Below, in pieces: positions 10,633 to 20,142 of a stretch of 64,000 bases of DNA. A model generated the notes under the pieces. The model did not search any database. It was not told where the DNA came from and saw only the letters and a program-made list of their open reading frames with translations. Within the stretch, counting starts at the first letter, position 1, and each line of letters starts with the position of its first letter. Origin of the DNA: Wurfbainia villosa (lineage: Eukaryota; Streptophyta; Magnoliopsida; Zingiberales; Zingiberaceae); NCBI GenBank assembly GCA_025175895.1, contig CM045990.1, positions 58,405,704 to 58,469,703 of the forward strand, in the 5' to 3' direction. The position numbers were made by a program, and so were the translations under genes.

Positions 10633-11678
10633 ACGATTTCCTATTTTGTGTATTTAGGATTCGGTTACTTTTATGCACTTTTCATATATTATATGTGTCA
10701 TATAATAGTAGGATGTTCGTAGGTTAACTTTTTGGTTGTATGCATAGGATCCAACTATTATGGCCATATGTGTGTATGTGATCTTGTGTGTGTAATTGTA
10801 TATTATTTGAATCCTCGGGGTTGACGAGACTTGTATTTAATTTTTGTAATTAAGTACGGTATTATTTAGCCACTCCTTTTATTTTAGTTTACTTTCGATC
10901 TAGATTTCATGTACACTCCTTCGTGGAGTATAGGATCGATGGATGTAAATTAAAATAGTTTTTTCTTGGCTTGGATCTCCGGATGGCTTGTACATGGCGT
11001 AGGGAGGAGCGAACGAGATGGTGATACGACGGGAGCCATATTGGAGAACAAAAGTCATAATAGTTGGAAAATATTTTTTTCATATTTATTGCTTCTTGTT
11101 TGATATGCATGCCGTAGGCTAGAAAAATTCCTCAATTTTAAATTACTAAGTGGGAGAGGGATATTTTTTTAAATTCCCACGGCCTCCATTACGATTTGAC
11201 ATGTGATGCAAACAAACTTACACGTCGGCTCTGAGTGCCTTCCTCCCCATCGGATGAGTTTGTTTTGCGGATCACAGGGTCGAATATGGTTATAGAAAAT
11301 TATTAAGGAACGAGTGTACTTCCCCATCGGAAGGCACATAACCCGAGACAATTACCTTGGTACCGAGTAACGATGAACACATAGATGCAAATAATAGTAT
11401 CCTCGCCATCAAAGTCAATGCTTTTATTTGTATGGCCAAAGAGGAACCAACTATTAATTTTATTTGTCAAAAAATTAGGTTGACAAAGTAGTAAAATTAA
11501 TGGGTAAAACCTCCTCTTACAAATGTAGAATTCGTATATGTCCACACTATCGTGGCATACGATATTCTCGTTGTTTTGAGGTGTTGGTTGATTTTAAAAT
11601 TTTATTGTTTGAGGAATCAATAATTTTTTGAAATATAATGTTTTGATCTATGTGATTCTTAGTTGTTTTTTTTCAAAA
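10633..11678 (+). other. A1 untranslated leader
   Basis: About 1 kb between primer site and gag start with no convincing reading frame. It aligns block by block with the A2 leader (30952-31995), including a GATCTAGATTTCATGTACACT block and a CCCCATCGGATGAGTTTG block, so it is a conserved part of the element and may include packaging signals. That function is inferred from position only. Confidence 0.6.
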
Positions 11679-12992
11679 ATGACTTTCAATCCACTTGCTG
11701 TGTTACTAAAAGAGAATAAAATTAGTGGACCCAATTATGTTGATTGGAAAAGGAATCTTAATATTGTCTTGACTGCTGAGGAGTACAAGTATGTACTCTT
11801 CGAAGAGTGTCCTCCTAAGCCTGCGAATGAGCTGGAAGTCCTTGGAGCTGAGATCGATGGGGAAAACTAGGTCGATATCATTCTCCAGTCTCTACCTAAG
11901 AGTTTTGAGCAGTTTCACCTAAATTACAACGTGAATAAGAGGTTGTAATTATTGGCGGAGCTTCTGACAGAACTCCAGGTAGCAGAAGGGCTTGCTCAGG
12001 CTCAGGCTATGTTGCTCAGAAGGTTTCTACTTCTAAGCCGAAAGGCTAGAAGAAGAAGAAACAAGGCAGAGCAAAGGTGGTGGGAGGATCTCAGGGACGA
12101 GTGAAGAAGTCGAAAGGCATGTGCTTCACTTGCAAGCAGACTGGACATTGGAATAAAAACTGTCCTAAGCGGAAGCAGAACAAAGGTATATCCTTTGGTC
12201 TAGTCGTTGAAACATGTTTAGCAGTGTTCTCTACCGACACCTGGTGTGTAGATATGGGAGCCACTGATCATGTCTGCAATACTTTGCAGCGGTTCCAGGA
12301 AACCAGACGACTAGCTAAAGGGAAGTTTACCATTTATTTGGGCAATGGCACGAAGGTGGCGGCTGTTGCAGTGGGAGATGTTTATTTGTCTTTTGAGAGG
12401 AATAAAATTTTGGTTCTGAAAAATTGCCTTTATGTACCTTTATTTAGAAAGAATTTGATTTCGGTTTCTAAATTATTGATGGATGGATATTCTATTTCTT
12501 TTAATGATAGAGTTGTTATAAAAAGGAGTAGGGAGATTATTTATTCTGGTGCATTGATAGGAAATTTATATACCCTTAAACTAAAAGCTCCCACGATGCA
12601 TATAGAAGTAAATAACTCATCTTCAAAATCTAATAAGAGAAAAGAACCTTCGAAGATGAACCAAACATATCTTTGGCATCTAAGGCTAGGTCATATTAAC
12701 CTAAGCAGAATTCAAAGGTTGATAGTTGATGAACCTCTGGGTTCATTAGTGGTGGAAGATTTCCCAACCTGCAAATCTTGCTTGGATGGTAAAATGACCA
12801 AGAGGCCTTTTAAGGCCAAGGGGTATAGAGCCAAAGATGTGTTGGAATTGGTTCATTCTGATCTGTGTGGTCCTACCTCTATCCAGGATAGAGGTGGTTC
12901 TGAATATTTCGTCTCTTTTATAGACGATTATTCAAGATAAAGATACATTTACTTGATGCGCCATAAGTCTAAATGCTTTGACAGGTTCAAAG
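11679..12992 (+). pseudogene. A1 first copy: gag, protease and start of integrase
   Basis: Gag begins ATG ACT TTC at 11679 and is related to copia Gag (an N-terminal GPNYVDWKRNL-type block). The chain jumps from the Cys-Pro-Pro-Lys-Pro block straight to Asn-Glu-Leu-Glu-Val, skipping a stretch family members usually have. A stop at 11868 ends it early and another lies near 11946. An open frame from 12077 to 12940 then holds the CX2CX4HX4C zinc knuckle (12122-12163), the protease motif as Asp-Met-Gly-Ala (12251-12262; Asp-Ser/Thr-Gly expected), and the integrase His/Cys zinc domain and first catalytic Asp region. A TAA follows Asp-Asp-Tyr-Ser-Arg. B1 cuts integrase at 12992. Confidence 0.85.
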
Positions 12993-14180
12993 TGTTAGGG
13001 AAATCTCTTGCCATGATAAGGTTTTGATGTGTGTGGCAAAGGGATTAAGTTAGGATGATATTGTTATTTGATATGTGCGTTGGAGTCTTGCAGGACTTAG
13101 TAATTCGCAAATGGAGCCTTGGCGGGTTCACCCTCACAACCTCGGTCCTTGAGTCGGTGAAGGATGACTTTGCGGAAGCCGTGCGCTTGGAGCATCCGAG
13201 GGACCGCCGGACGAGATGACTTGAAGTGAAGCCAAGGAAGCAGACTTCGGAGGCAAGAGACGCGAAGGAGCATTGCAGAGCCGTGCGCCTGATGCTGCCG
13301 AGGGACGTGGTCGCGAACGAAGAGAGCTTCAGCGAGGGACTTCGAGTGAGATGAGAGAATGAGTGAAATGTAAGTAGCTCATTAGGTGAACTTGGCCGAA
13401 TGGCTGAGTGTCAGAGACTTGACCGCAAGGGTTAAGGTTTACCCGACCGCCGGAAGCTCAAACTTATGTTAAGTTTGAGTTTCACACGGCACCAGTCGAC
13501 TGCCATGTAATGACAGTCGACTGCTCTGAGTCGAGTGGGTTCGACTGGTATCTGACTGATGGGTTTATGCCCAGCAATGATCGCTATGGAATGGCAATGA
13601 TCGCCAGAGGATATCGCAGTATTGATCGCTCGTAGCCGATCGGGCGCCGATCGACTAGAGGCAGATCGGGTGAGGTCCATCACGATCGCCAAGAGTTCCG
13701 CTGGACTACACGGGGGATCCGGACGTGTTCGAGGTCAGTAGGACCGCCAAGGGCGAAGAAATCAACCCTCTCTATTAAAAGAGGGTGTGAGCCTTTGAGA
13801 GGCTAATGCTTATGCTATAAGTGATCTTCCTAGTGCCCCACAAGCTCTAAACTCTTCTTACTTGTTTTTACTCCATTCTTATTGTAAGAAGAGTGATCTT
13901 GATTGTAAAGGTTACCTCCACCTAGCTTGGTGCAAAGGAGAGACCAATAGTGATTGGCTTTGGAGGAGTGATTCACCTCGGACAAATCGGGATCGTGGAT
14001 TAGCGGCGTAGCCATGAACCACGTTACATTCTTTGTTAGCTCTTGTTTTCTCATATTTCTATTTGCTTGTCTTTATTAGTCTTCCGCTTGCGCTAATTAG
14101 TTTTGTAGACGAGCAAATACCGGCATCCAAACGAAAAGGGCTATTCACCCCCCTCTAGCTGGCCGTACCGATCTCCAACA
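12993..14180 (+). repeat. B1 5' LTR, 1188 bp
   Basis: Close match to 17287-18515 except in 13560-13740, where GTCGAC-type palindromes present in the 3' LTR are replaced by GATCG-containing sequence with small indels. The TATA-like TATTAAAA (13773-13780) sits in an inverted repeat with stems 13765-13771 and 13780-13786. U5 ends with CTATTCACCCCCC. Confidence 0.9.
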
Positions 14181-14182
14181 AG

Positions 14183-14195
14183 TGGTATCAGAGCC
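14183..14195 (+). promoter_or_regulatory. primer binding site, B1
   Basis: TGGTATCAGAGCC two bases after the 5' LTR; the site matches initiator tRNA-Met. Confidence 0.88.
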
Positions 14196-14242
14196 AAGGA
14201 AAGCTTGTCGAGGACTAACCGCCACAACAAGCAACTTTCAAA

Positions 14243-15976
14243 ATGGCCGACTCCAACATTCATCCTCCGAAGTTTGAAGGAGAATTCGCTTGGTGGAAGA
14301 AGCGAATGGAGGTATTTTTCGAAACGGATTTTGATATTATGATTACAATGGAATCCGGTTTCATTTTGCCTAGGGATGAAGAGGGGAAGCCAATAGAGAA
14401 ATCTAGGTGGACCAAAAGGCAAAGAGAAGAGCGCCTTGCAAATTCAAAAGCCAAGCATCATCTCTTCAATGTGCTCCCCCAACAAGAAATCAACCGAATA
14501 GGAGAATGCCTAAGCGCCAAGGAGATGTGGGAGAAGCTAATTGAGCTTCATGAAGGCACATCCGAGGCGAAGCTAGCAAGGAGAGATCTCCTCCGCTCCC
14601 AACTATCCAACATTAAATTAGAAAAGGGAGAAAAGGTAACTTCTTTGCATTCTAGATTCAAAGAAATTTTAAATGGACTAACAAGTGTAGGAGAAAGGCT
14701 CTCAAATCGCGATATGATAATGAAGGCCATAGATTCTTTCACCCGATCATCCAAGTGGAGTTCAATGGTGGACTCATTTTACATTTCAAAGAATCTAGAG
14801 GTAAGTACTCTAGATGAATTTTTCTCCACTATGGAATTACATGAATCTAGGCTTGAAGGAATACAAGAAGAGCCAAAAATACAACCTTCAAGGGGAGTAG
14901 CATTGTTGGCAAATAAGGGGAAGAAGAAGATAGAGATCCCCTCCTCCTCCGATGATGAAGCCTCCACCTCCTCCATGGATAGCATGGAAGAAGCCTACAT
15001 GGTAAGGAAGGTAAGGCATGCATTTAAGAATTTTAGATTTGATAAATCTCATGATAGGAATAGAAGACCAAGGGGGAAGGTCATATGCTACAATTGCCAA
15101 GGAGAGGGGCACATAAGGGATAATTGTCCTCTCCTAAACAAGAGCAAGGAAGAGTGGAAAATGAAAGAAGAAAAGAAGAAGAAAAAGGGGAGCAAGAAAA
15201 AGAAGAAGGAGGAGAAGAAGACAAAAGAAAAGGGGAAGACCAAAGCTCTAAAGGCAAGGACTTGGGATGACCCATCCTCATCCTCCTCATCATCATCGGA
15301 TGAGGAGAATGCCTTTGTCACCAATTTGGCCTTGATGGCCTTTGATGACTTGGATTGCTCTTCATCCGAAAATGAAGGATCAAGCTCAAGAGGAGAGAGC
15401 TCAAGTGAAGGGGGAGCTTCTACATCCTCCTCATCCGAAGAAGAAGAAGAGGATATGGAAACTATGGTAACGAAAGCCTCTCCTAAGAAAATAGTTTCCA
15501 TAATTTCTAGTTTAACTAAGGACTTATTTGGAATGAAAAAGAAAAATAAAAGCATGCTTAATCAAATTAAGGCATTAGAAAATAAGCTAGAAAATGCATG
15601 CTTAAATGATAATATTTCTTCTAGCTTAAATGATGCATGCTCACATGACCTTTATGTGCCATTATATGTTAGTGATGCATGTATAAATGAAAATAGGGCC
15701 TTAAGGGAAAAGGTAGATTATTTAACAAAAGCCCTAGAAAAATTCACAATTGGCTCCAACACATTGAACATGATCTTAGGGAGCCAAAGAGCTAGTTTCA
15801 ATAAAAAGGGCCTAGGTTATAAAGAAAAGAAAAATGAAAAGACCTATAAATGCCTAATTTCTAGGGGTCAAGATAAAAATAAAGTAATTGCTAGAAAATG
15901 GATCCCTAAGGAGTTCTTAGTGAACCCAATAGGCAAGAACTTATTTTGGCTTCCAAAATCCATCCTTAAGGGTTAG
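14243..15976 (+). CDS. gag: Gag polyprotein of gag-only Sirevirus-type element B1
   Basis: 577 codons with no break, the longest intact frame in the window. Gag would form the cytoplasmic virus-like particle and package element RNA. Residues ~5-200 form the copia Gag core (a YW-type entry block, then a WEKLIELHEG helix and FKEILNGL segment, UBN2-like). Residues 282-295 are a CX2CX4HX4C zinc knuckle. A Lys/Glu-rich stretch (~300-345) and Ser/Glu-rich acidic stretch (~350-420) follow, then predicted coiled-coil segments (~425-455 and ~490-515) and a conserved basic C-terminus. The start at 14243 follows the primer site by 47 bases in a good AAAATGGCC context; the stop is TAG at 15974. No protease follows in any frame, so the protein ends as Gag alone. 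Confidence 0.9.
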   Translation: MADSNIHPPKFEGEFAWWKKRMEVFFETDFDIMITMESGFILPRDEEGKPIEKSRWTKRQREERLANSKAKHHLFNVLPQQEINRIGECLSAKEMWEKLIELHEGTSEAKLARRDLLRSQLSNIKLEKGEKVTSLHSRFKEILNGLTSVGERLSNRDMIMKAIDSFTRSSKWSSMVDSFYISKNLEVSTLDEFFSTMELHESRLEGIQEEPKIQPSRGVALLANKGKKKIEIPSSSDDEASTSSMDSMEEAYMVRKVRHAFKNFRFDKSHDRNRRPRGKVICYNCQGEGHIRDNCPLLNKSKEEWKMKEEKKKKKGSKKKKKEEKKTKEKGKTKALKARTWDDPSSSSSSSSDEENAFVTNLALMAFDDLDCSSSENEGSSSRGESSSEGGASTSSSSEEEEEDMETMVTKASPKKIVSIISSLTKDLFGMKKKNKSMLNQIKALENKLENACLNDNISSSLNDACSHDLYVPLYVSDACINENRALREKVDYLTKALEKFTIGSNTLNMILGSQRASFNKKGLGYKEKKNEKTYKCLISRGQDKNKVIARKWIPKEFLVNPIGKNLFWLPKSILKG

Positions 15977-17286
15977 GATAACCCTAGGGTAGTCAACCAT
16001 ATGCAATTGACCTATATCATATTTTGGTTAACTTAGGACGGCGGGAAAACATATTTAGAATAGTGTTGGGTGATGATAACGTGCCCATAAATAGATAATA
16101 ATTCTTAAATCATGATGATTAATGTAATTGCTATATATGTTTGCAATCATGATTTATGATTTTGATATTTGGCACATCATCATAAGAAATAGGGTTTAAA
16201 TAATGCCTTAGGTGATATTTTGTTTATTATCATGATATAATACCTAATGCATGATTATTATTCAACGAATACATGTATTTCATGATCATAATGTAAAATT
16301 AATTGACATATGCCTTTATGATCATGATGATTGTTAGGTTGATACTTAACCATGATAGAATTGCATGAATACAAGGGTTAAGTATATACAAATACCCCCT
16401 AGGATGCATCTCACACTCACTATAGGCTAACTTGATTGCAAACTTAGCATGAGTGAGATGTTAGGATGATACAAATGTCCACTAATGCCTATGGCATTTA
16501 GATGGTCATTTAAAGTATCAACATAGCAATAATAGACCAATCATGGGGAAGGCTTATGTTTAATTCATAGACATATTGCCCAAAGATCATGGTTGGATAT
16601 TTCATATGTTTTCAAAACAATTTCTTAATCTAAAATCTATGTATTCATGTTTTGAAACAATTCAAAGCAAGACTAGGTGTTAAAATGGATACTCTTATGA
16701 TAAAAAAACCTAGTAGTTTTTAAAGCTTATGGATTTTTGGCAAATACGTGGAAATATAATGATTTTTCATGAAAACCTATTTTTCACTGATAGATATACT
16801 TAAAATAAATGTGTTCCCAAAATTTCATGATTTTTTGAATTTTCTAGAATTTTTAATGCATTTCTGAAATTTGCCCAGAAAATCAGAATTTCGGAATCCA
16901 TTGTGTCAGTCGACTGCCATACTGATAGCAGTCGACTGATGACCTGAAAAACAGCCCAATATTTTCTGACTTCAGATTTTAATCAAGTTTTTGGTGTTGT
17001 CTTTCTACTATACTTGATGCCATGAGTTTATAAATTAGGATTAATCTTTTTGATGGTGTCAAAGGGGGAGAAATGTATGTTTAAGTAAAGGGGAACATAT
17101 TTAGGGGGAGAAATGATTATGCTTATGATAGGGGGAGAACATTTTTATAGAGAGAGTTTCATGGATTAAGGGGGAGTTGCATGTTTCTATATCATGTTTA
17201 TGTTTACATGCTTTCTTACCTTAGAATTTTTATCAAATGTTTTTACCTAACTTAAACGGATTGCCACACATCAAAAAGGGGGAGAT
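15977..17286 (+). other. B1 3' non-coding region with repeated polypurine tracts
   Basis: AT-rich, with no pol domain in any frame. Tracts with GGGGGAG lie at about 17061, 17103, 17131 and 17169, and the LTR-adjacent tract AAAAAGGGGGAGAT at 17273-17286. Such multiple tracts are a Sirevirus hallmark. Two CAGTCGACTG palindromes (16907-16916 and 16929-16938) like those of the LTR also occur here. The region stands where protease to RNase H would be. Confidence 0.75.
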
Positions 17287-18515
17287 TGTTAGGGCAATCT
17301 CTTGCCATGATAAGGTTTTGATGTGTGTGGCAAAGGGTTTAAGTTAGGATGATATTGTTATTTGATATGTGCGTTGGAGTCTTGCAGGGCTTAGTAATTC
17401 GCACATGGAGCCTTGGCGGGTTCACTCTCACAACCTCGGTCCTTGAGTCGGTGAAGGATGACTTTGCGGAAGCCGTGCGCTAGGAGCATCCGAGGGACCA
17501 CCGGACGAGATGACTTGAAGTGAAGCCAAGGAAGCAGACTTCGGAGGCAAGAGATGCGAAGGAACATTGCAGAGCCATGCGCCTGATGCTGCCGAGGGAC
17601 GTGGCCGCGAACGAAGAGAGCTTCGGCGAGGGACTTCGAGTGAGATGAGAGAATGAGTGAAATGTAAGTAGCTCATTAGGTGAACTTGGCTGAATGGCTG
17701 AGTGTTTGAGACTTGACCACAAGGGTTAAGGTTTACCCGACCGCCGGAAGCTCAAACTTATGTTAAGTTTGAGTTTCACACAGCACCAGTCGACTGCCAT
17801 GTAATGGCAGTCGATTGCTCTGAGTCGAGTGGGTTCGACTGGTATCCGACTTATGGGTTTATGCCCAACAATCGACTGCCATGGAATGGCAATCGACTGC
17901 CAGAGGATATCGCGAACGCAGACCGCCGTAGCCGATGATCGACTACGGAGCGTGATCGGTGAGGTCCATCAGTCGACTGCCAAGAGTTCCGTTGGACTAC
18001 AATGGTCAGGATCCGACGTGTTCGGAGGCCGTTGTAGTGACGGCAGTCGACTGGCAAGGGCAGCAGTCGACTGGTGATGGCCAAGGGGAAGAAATCAGCC
18101 CTCTCTATAAAAAGAGAGGGTGTGAGCCTTTGAGAGGCTAATGCTTATGCTCTAAGTGATCTTCCTAGTGCCCCACAAGCTCTAAACTCTTCTTACTTGT
18201 TTTTACTCCATTCTTATTGTAAGAAGAGTGATCTTGATTGTAAAGGTTACCTCCACCTAGCTTGGTGCAAAGGAGAGACCAATAGTGATTGGCTTTGGAG
18301 GAGTGATTCACCTCGGACGAATCGGGATCGTGGATTAGCGGCGTAGCCGTGAACCACGTTACATTCTTTGTTAGCGCTTGTTTCCTCATATTTCTATTTG
18401 CTTGTCTTTATTAGTCTTCCGCTTGCGCTAATTAGTTTTGTAGATGAGCAAATACCAGCATCCAAACAAAAAGGGCTATTCACCCCCCTCTAGCCGGCCG
18501 TACCGATCTCCAACA
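17287..18515 (+). repeat. B1 3' LTR, 1229 bp
   Basis: Contains four perfect CAGTCGACTG palindromes (17787, 17970, 18044, 18064) and several near copies, then TATAAAAA (18106-18113) in an inverted repeat (18099-18106 with 18113-18120) and an AGCCT/AGGCT small hairpin just downstream. Ends CTATTCACCCCCC...CCAACA. Confidence 0.9.
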
Positions 18516-18520
18516 CAAAG

Positions 18521-19875
18521 AATTCAAGGCTGATGTGGAGAAACGTCAAGGTAAAAGTATCAAGATACTACGATATGATCGTGGTGGTGAGTACCTCTTG
18601 GGAGAGTTTAGGAATTACTTATCAAAGGCTGGGATTCAATCCCAATTGTCTGCACCTGGCACACCCCAGCAGAATGGTGTAGTAGAGTGAAGGAATAGGA
18701 CTCTTATGGAGATGGTTAGATCGATGATGAGTTATTCTGAGTTGCCAGATTTGTTTTGGGGATATGCTATAGATACGACAGTGTATATTCTGAACATGGT
18801 ACCATCTAAATCAGTGCCTTCTACTCCCACATAATTGTGGACTGGGTGAAAGCCTAGTCTGAGACATATTCGGATTTGAAGGAGTCCAGCACATGTGCTG
18901 AAGACAGATGTTGGTAAGTTAGAACCTCATAAAGAAGTGTGAATGTTCGTTGGCTATTCTAGAGGAATGAAAGGTGGTTTGTTTTATAGTCCTAGAGATC
19001 AGAGGGTGATCGTTAGCATGAACGCCAGATATCTAGAGGAAGACTATGTGATGAACCACAAGCCCATTGTTCTGGAGGAATTGAGAGGGGAAGTCACTAC
19101 TTCGGTACCATCGGTACAAGAGGATATACCATAAAGTGACTGCACCACGTGTCACAGAGGATACACAGGTGATACCTCGTCATAGTGGGAGGGTTGTTAG
19201 GCAGCCTGATAGATTTATGTTTTTGGGAGAATCATCGAATATGAACCTGATCACTGGACATATGACGAGGCAATCCAAGATAAAGATGCAGTATCTTGGC
19301 AAAGTGCAATGAATTCTGAGATAGAATATATGGATTCAAATCAGGTCTAGGAGCTAGTAGAACCACCCAATGGTGTAAAAACCTTTGGATGCAAGTGGAT
19401 CTACAAAAGAAAGAGTGGAATAGATGGGAAGGTTAAGACCTTCAAAGCAAGGCTTGTTGCGAAAGAGTATACTCAGAAAGAGGGTATCGATTATGAGGAG
19501 ACCTTTTCGCCGGTAGCCATGCTTAAGTCTATCCATATTCTCTTATGTATTGCTTCTCATATGGATTATAAGGTATGGCAAATGGATGTCAAGATAACTT
19601 TCCTTAATGGAAGTCTTGAGGAGAACATCTATATAAAGCAACCAGAGGGATTCATTGCAAAGGACAAAGAGCATCTTGTGTGCAAGCTTAATCGGTCCAT
19701 TTATGGATTAAAGCAAGCTTCGAGATCTTGGAACATTCGCTTTGATGAGGAAATCCAGTCTTATGGATTTATTCAATGTCCGTATGAGTCTTGTGTATAC
19801 AAGAGATGTGACGGAAACGTAGTGGTATTTCTTGTACTATACGTAGATGACATTTTGTTAATTGGCAACAATGTC
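18521..19875 (+). pseudogene. A1 first copy: rest of integrase, linker and start of RT
   Basis: Continues the integrase interrupted by B1 (18516-18520 is the duplicated CAAAG). The Arg-Gly-Gly-Glu-Tyr catalytic-core region and the Gln-Gln-Asn-Gly-Val-Val-Glu block with the last catalytic Glu are readable. Several stops follow, including TGA after that Glu (near 18689) and others near 18833 and 18939. 18943-19134 reads through the C-terminal domain. RT starts near 19440 and reads up to the YVDD motif, then ends abruptly at 19875, where sequence jumps back to gag. Confidence 0.85.
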
Positions 19876-20142
19876 TTGACTGCTGATGAGTACAAGTATG
19901 TACTCTTCGACGAGTGTCCTCCTAAACCTGCGAATGAGCTAGAAGTCCTTGGAGCTGAGATCGATGGGGAAACCCAGGTCAATATCATTCTCCAGTCTCT
20001 ACCTAGGAGTTTTGAGCAGTTTCGCCTGAATTACAACATGAATAAGAGGTTATATTCGTTGGCGGAGCTTCTGATAACTCCAGGCAGCAGAAGGGCTTGC
20101 TCAGGCTCAGGCTATGGTTGCTCAGAAGGTTTCTACTTCTAA
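19519..20142 (+). pseudogene. RT-Gag chimeric open frame across the A1 duplication junction
   Basis: An uninterrupted frame of 207 codons. Residues 1-119 are RT from MLKSIHILLC through QMDVK, GLKQASRSWN and the catalytic YVDD to LLIGNN. From about residue 120 it becomes Gag (LTADEYKYVLFDECPPKP...), continuing to residue ~190 before a frameshift adds an unrelated tail. The switch is in frame and lacks the RT thumb and the Gag N-terminus. It arises from the duplication and is unlikely to be a selected protein, but the frame has survived without stops. Confidence 0.8.

Larger units (their letters stand above)
12993..18515 (+). mobile_element. B1: gag-only Sirevirus-type element
   Basis: Bounded by a perfect target duplication CAAAG (12988-12992 and 18516-18520) inside A1 integrase. 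LTRs 12993-14180 and 17287-18515 start TGTTAGGG and end TCTCCAACA. Order: 5' LTR, primer site, intact gag, ~1.3 kb without coding capacity but with repeated GGGGGAG tracts, 3' LTR. Protease, integrase, RT and RNase H are absent. Multiple polypurine tracts, the tRNA-Met primer site and the Gag type place it with Sireviruses. Similar LTRs and the exact duplication point to recent insertion, necessarily with enzymes from another element. Confidence 0.92.

Noticed and set aside
15081..15555. Minus-strand open stretches of 71 and 155 codons opposite B1 gag
   Set aside because: They are the complement of the Lys/Ser/Glu-rich gag segment and have only low-complexity Ser, Phe and Asp runs.
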